A stretch of DNA of 64,000 nt from Paracoccus sp. N5 (GTDB lineage: Bacteria; Pseudomonadota; Alphaproteobacteria; Rhodobacterales; Rhodobacteraceae), in assembly GCF_000371965.1 (NCBI RefSeq), contig NZ_AQUO01000001.1, forward strand, positions 1,992,001 through 2,056,000, given 5' to 3'. Position numbers and translations under genes: made by a program. Below, one piece after another: positions 62,366-64,000 of the stretch. Under the pieces are notes generated by a model. It made no database searches, was not told the origin of the DNA, and was given only the letters and a program-made list of their open reading frames with translations. Position 1 is the first letter of the stretch; every line of letters starts with the position of its first letter.

Positions 62366-62689
62366 ATGCACGCACCTTCTCCCATGGCGCTGCTCCTGAT
62401 CGCGATCGTCGTCCTGGTCCTGTTCGGCCGGGGCAAGGTCTCGTCCCTGATGGGCGAGGTCGGCAAGGGCATCACCGCCTTCAAGAAAGGCGTCAAGGAC
62501 GGCGCCGAAGAGATCGACGCCGCCGCGAAGGGCGAGGTCAAGGAGGTCGAGCTGAAGACCGGCGAGGACATCGAACGCGCCCGGGCCGAGCTGGCCGCCG
62601 AACGGGCGCGGCTGGATGCCGAGCGCGCCCGCCTTGCCGCCGACAGCACGCTGCGCGACGTGACGCCGACCGATCAGACCAAGCTCTGA
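62366..62689 (+). CDS. tatA: Twin-arginine translocase TatA
   Basis: 107 residues: a short N-terminal helix (about 7-21, ALLLIAIVVLVLFGRGKV) with the FGxGK hinge, the amphipathic GEVGKGITAFKKGVKD, then a long charged helical tail (RARAELAAERARLDAERARL). Forms the size-variable pore for folded proteins. GGAGG lies eight bases upstream of the ATG. First of tatABC. Confidence 0.95.
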   Translation: MHAPSPMALLLIAIVVLVLFGRGKVSSLMGEVGKGITAFKKGVKDGAEEIDAAAKGEVKEVELKTGEDIERARAELAAERARLDAERARLAADSTLRDVTPTDQTKL

Positions 62690-62702
62690 CGCCAGCAAGC
62701 GC

Positions 62703-63173
62703 ATGTTGGACATCGGCTGGAGCGAGCTGCTGCTGATCGGCGTGGTCGCGCTGATCGTCATCGGCCCCGAAGACCTGCCCAAGCTGTTCCACACGCTGGG
62801 CCGCATCACCGCGCGCGCCCGCTCGATGGCGCGCGAATTCAGTTCCGCCATGGAGGATGCCGCCAAGGCCTCGGGGCTGGACGACGCCGCCAAGTCGCTG
62901 AAGGACGTGAACGCGCTGGGTTCGAAACGGGCGCTGGGCCTGGACGCGCTGGAGCGCGCCACCGAGCGGTTCGAGAAATGGGATCCGCTGAATCCCAGGG
63001 ACGAGGCGCGCCAGGCCGGGCCGGTCCCCGATCCCGGGGCGCCCACCCCCGCGCCGGCCTTGGCCGAGGCCGAGCCGCACAGGATGGTGGCGGCCGAGCC
63101 GCCCGGGGCGCCGGTCGAGGGGCGGCGGCAGCTTCATGCCGTGCGGCGCTCGGACCGCGACCAGCAAGACTGA
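62703..63173 (+). CDS. tatB: Twin-arginine translocase TatB
   Basis: 156 residues: MLDIGWSELLLIGVVALIVI with the conserved glutamate and GPEDLPKLFHTLGR hinge, followed by an amphipathic region and a proline/alanine-rich tail. TatB forms the signal-peptide receptor with TatC. It starts 13 bases after tatA. Confidence 0.95.
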   Translation: MLDIGWSELLLIGVVALIVIGPEDLPKLFHTLGRITARARSMAREFSSAMEDAAKASGLDDAAKSLKDVNALGSKRALGLDALERATERFEKWDPLNPRDEARQAGPVPDPGAPTPAPALAEAEPHRMVAAEPPGAPVEGRRQLHAVRRSDRDQQD

Positions 63174-63191
63174 CAGGAAGGGCCCCGCGCC

Positions 63192-64000
63192 GTGGCAACG
63201 AAATCCGCCAAGCCGGACGATATCGACGACAGCTCGGCTCCGCTGATCGAGCATCTCAAGGAATTGCGCACCCGGCTGATCTGGTCGGTGCTGGCCTTCG
63301 TCGTGGCGATGATCGTCTGCTATTTCGTCTGGAACCCGATCTTCGACTTCCTGACCCAGCCGGTCTGCACGGCGCTGGAAAAGCGCGGCCAGACCTGCGG
63401 GCTGATCCTGCTGAAGATGCAGGAGGGCTTCTTCGTCGCCATGCGCATCGCCTTCTTCGGCGGTTTCGTGCTGGCCTTCCCGGTCGTGGGCTACCAGCTG
63501 TGGCGCTTTGTGGCGCCGGGGCTTTATCGCAGCGAAAAGAACGCGCTGCTGCCCTTCCTGGTCGCTTCGCCGGTGATGTTCCTGATCGGGGCGGCCTTCG
63601 CCTATTACATCATCCTGCCCTGGGCCTTCGACTTCTTCCTGGGCTTCCAGCAGGGGCCGCTGGCGCTGCCGGACGACCCGGCGGGCGCGGCCACGGCCAC
63701 CGCGGCGGCCGGCGCGACCGCCGCCGCCAAGGAGCCCTGGGCCGGCATCGTCTTCCAGGGCTCGGTCGAGGAATACCTGACCCTGACCACCAAGTTCATC
63801 CTGGCCTTCGGCCTGTCGTTCCAGTTGCCGGTGGCGCTGACGCTGATGGGCAAGGCCGGGCTGGTCAGTTCCGAGGGGCTGGGCAGCGTGCGGCGCTATG
63901 CCATCATCGTCATCCTGGTGCTGGCCGCCATGGTGACGCCGCCCGACGTCATCAGCCAGATCGTGCTGTTCTCGGTGATCTATGGGCTTTACGAGGTGTC
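63192..64000 (+). CDS. tatC: Twin-arginine translocase TatC (C-terminus cut by window edge)
   Basis: 269 codons are visible from the GTG at 63192. MATKSAKPDDIDDSSAPLIE then HLKELRTRLIWSV is the conserved TatC start, with GFFVAMRIAFFGGFVLAFPV, YQLWRFVAPGLYRSEK and LSFQLPVALTLMG. The second periplasmic loop carries an unusual alanine-rich insert (about residues 162-185). The frame remains open to the last base, so the gene continues beyond the window. Confidence 0.95.
   Translation, partial: MATKSAKPDDIDDSSAPLIEHLKELRTRLIWSVLAFVVAMIVCYFVWNPIFDFLTQPVCTALEKRGQTCGLILLKMQEGFFVAMRIAFFGGFVLAFPVVGYQLWRFVAPGLYRSEKNALLPFLVASPVMFLIGAAFAYYIILPWAFDFFLGFQQGPLALPDDPAGAATATAAAGATAAAKEPWAGIVFQGSVEEYLTLTTKFILAFGLSFQLPVALTLMGKAGLVSSEGLGSVRRYAIIVILVLAAMVTPPDVISQIVLFSVIYGLYEV

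Overview
The window is high-GC, densely coded chromosomal DNA. Several features point to an alphaproteobacterium of the Rhodobacteraceae/Paracoccaceae, most likely Paracoccus or a close relative: a periplasmic di-haem cytochrome c peroxidase with an FNR-like site upstream, a Hint-domain protein with RTX proteins, a DUF4167 protein next to prmC/prfA, many ATGA/GTGA start-stop overlaps, and a dispersed hairpin repeat ending in GGATATTT. The genus is an inference from gene content, not from a database match.

Layout. 1-8045 is an exopolysaccharide region: GT4 and GT2 glycosyltransferases, an ExoY/WcaJ-type phosphoglycosyl transferase, an SGNH-like protein, a CpsD-like ATPase whose Walker A lysine is missing, a Wzz/GumC co-polymerase and a Wzx-type flippase. 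8126-20201 holds a MaeB malic enzyme, an RTX protein, a small outer-membrane beta-barrel protein, trhO, an NAD-salvage group (pncA-pncB, nadE) interrupted by a Hint-domain gene, and a secreted protein with 18 MORN repeats. 20202-23548 is a lower-GC accessory island. It contains a two-gene cassette of unknown function and two IS5-family elements. The second cassette gene (winged-helix-like plus a HEPN-like C-terminus) is broken by one IS and by a one-base insertion.

23549-25394 is a three-gene operon (nitrilase-like, GNAT, SnoaL-like). 25548-38738 returns to surface polysaccharide: phosphomannomutase, an ABC-2 capsule exporter (KpsT/KpsE/KpsM type), a 1048-residue RTX protein, a complete dTDP-L-rhamnose operon (rfbCBDA), a GT2 glycosyltransferase and pfkB. 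Wzz/Wzx-type and ABC-type export genes therefore lie within 30 kb of each other.

38735-64000 is mostly housekeeping: a zincin, gltX, a second copy of the beta-barrel protein, tig, rpsF-rpsR-rplI, a YceI protein, ccp, prfA-prmC, a DUF4167 gene, the envelope-biogenesis operon lptF-lptG-lptD-surA-pdxA-rsmA, pepA-holC, a membrane-anchored aspartic protease with a MarC protein, and tatA-tatB-tatC (tatC runs off the window).

The best candidate for something undescribed is the broken two-gene cassette at 20362-22461. Other points of interest are three convergent gene pairs whose stop codons share one CTAG, the FNR-like box before ccp, the hairpin over the prfA initiation region, and large palindromic repeats at operon ends. 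No rRNA, tRNA or CRISPR array was recognised.
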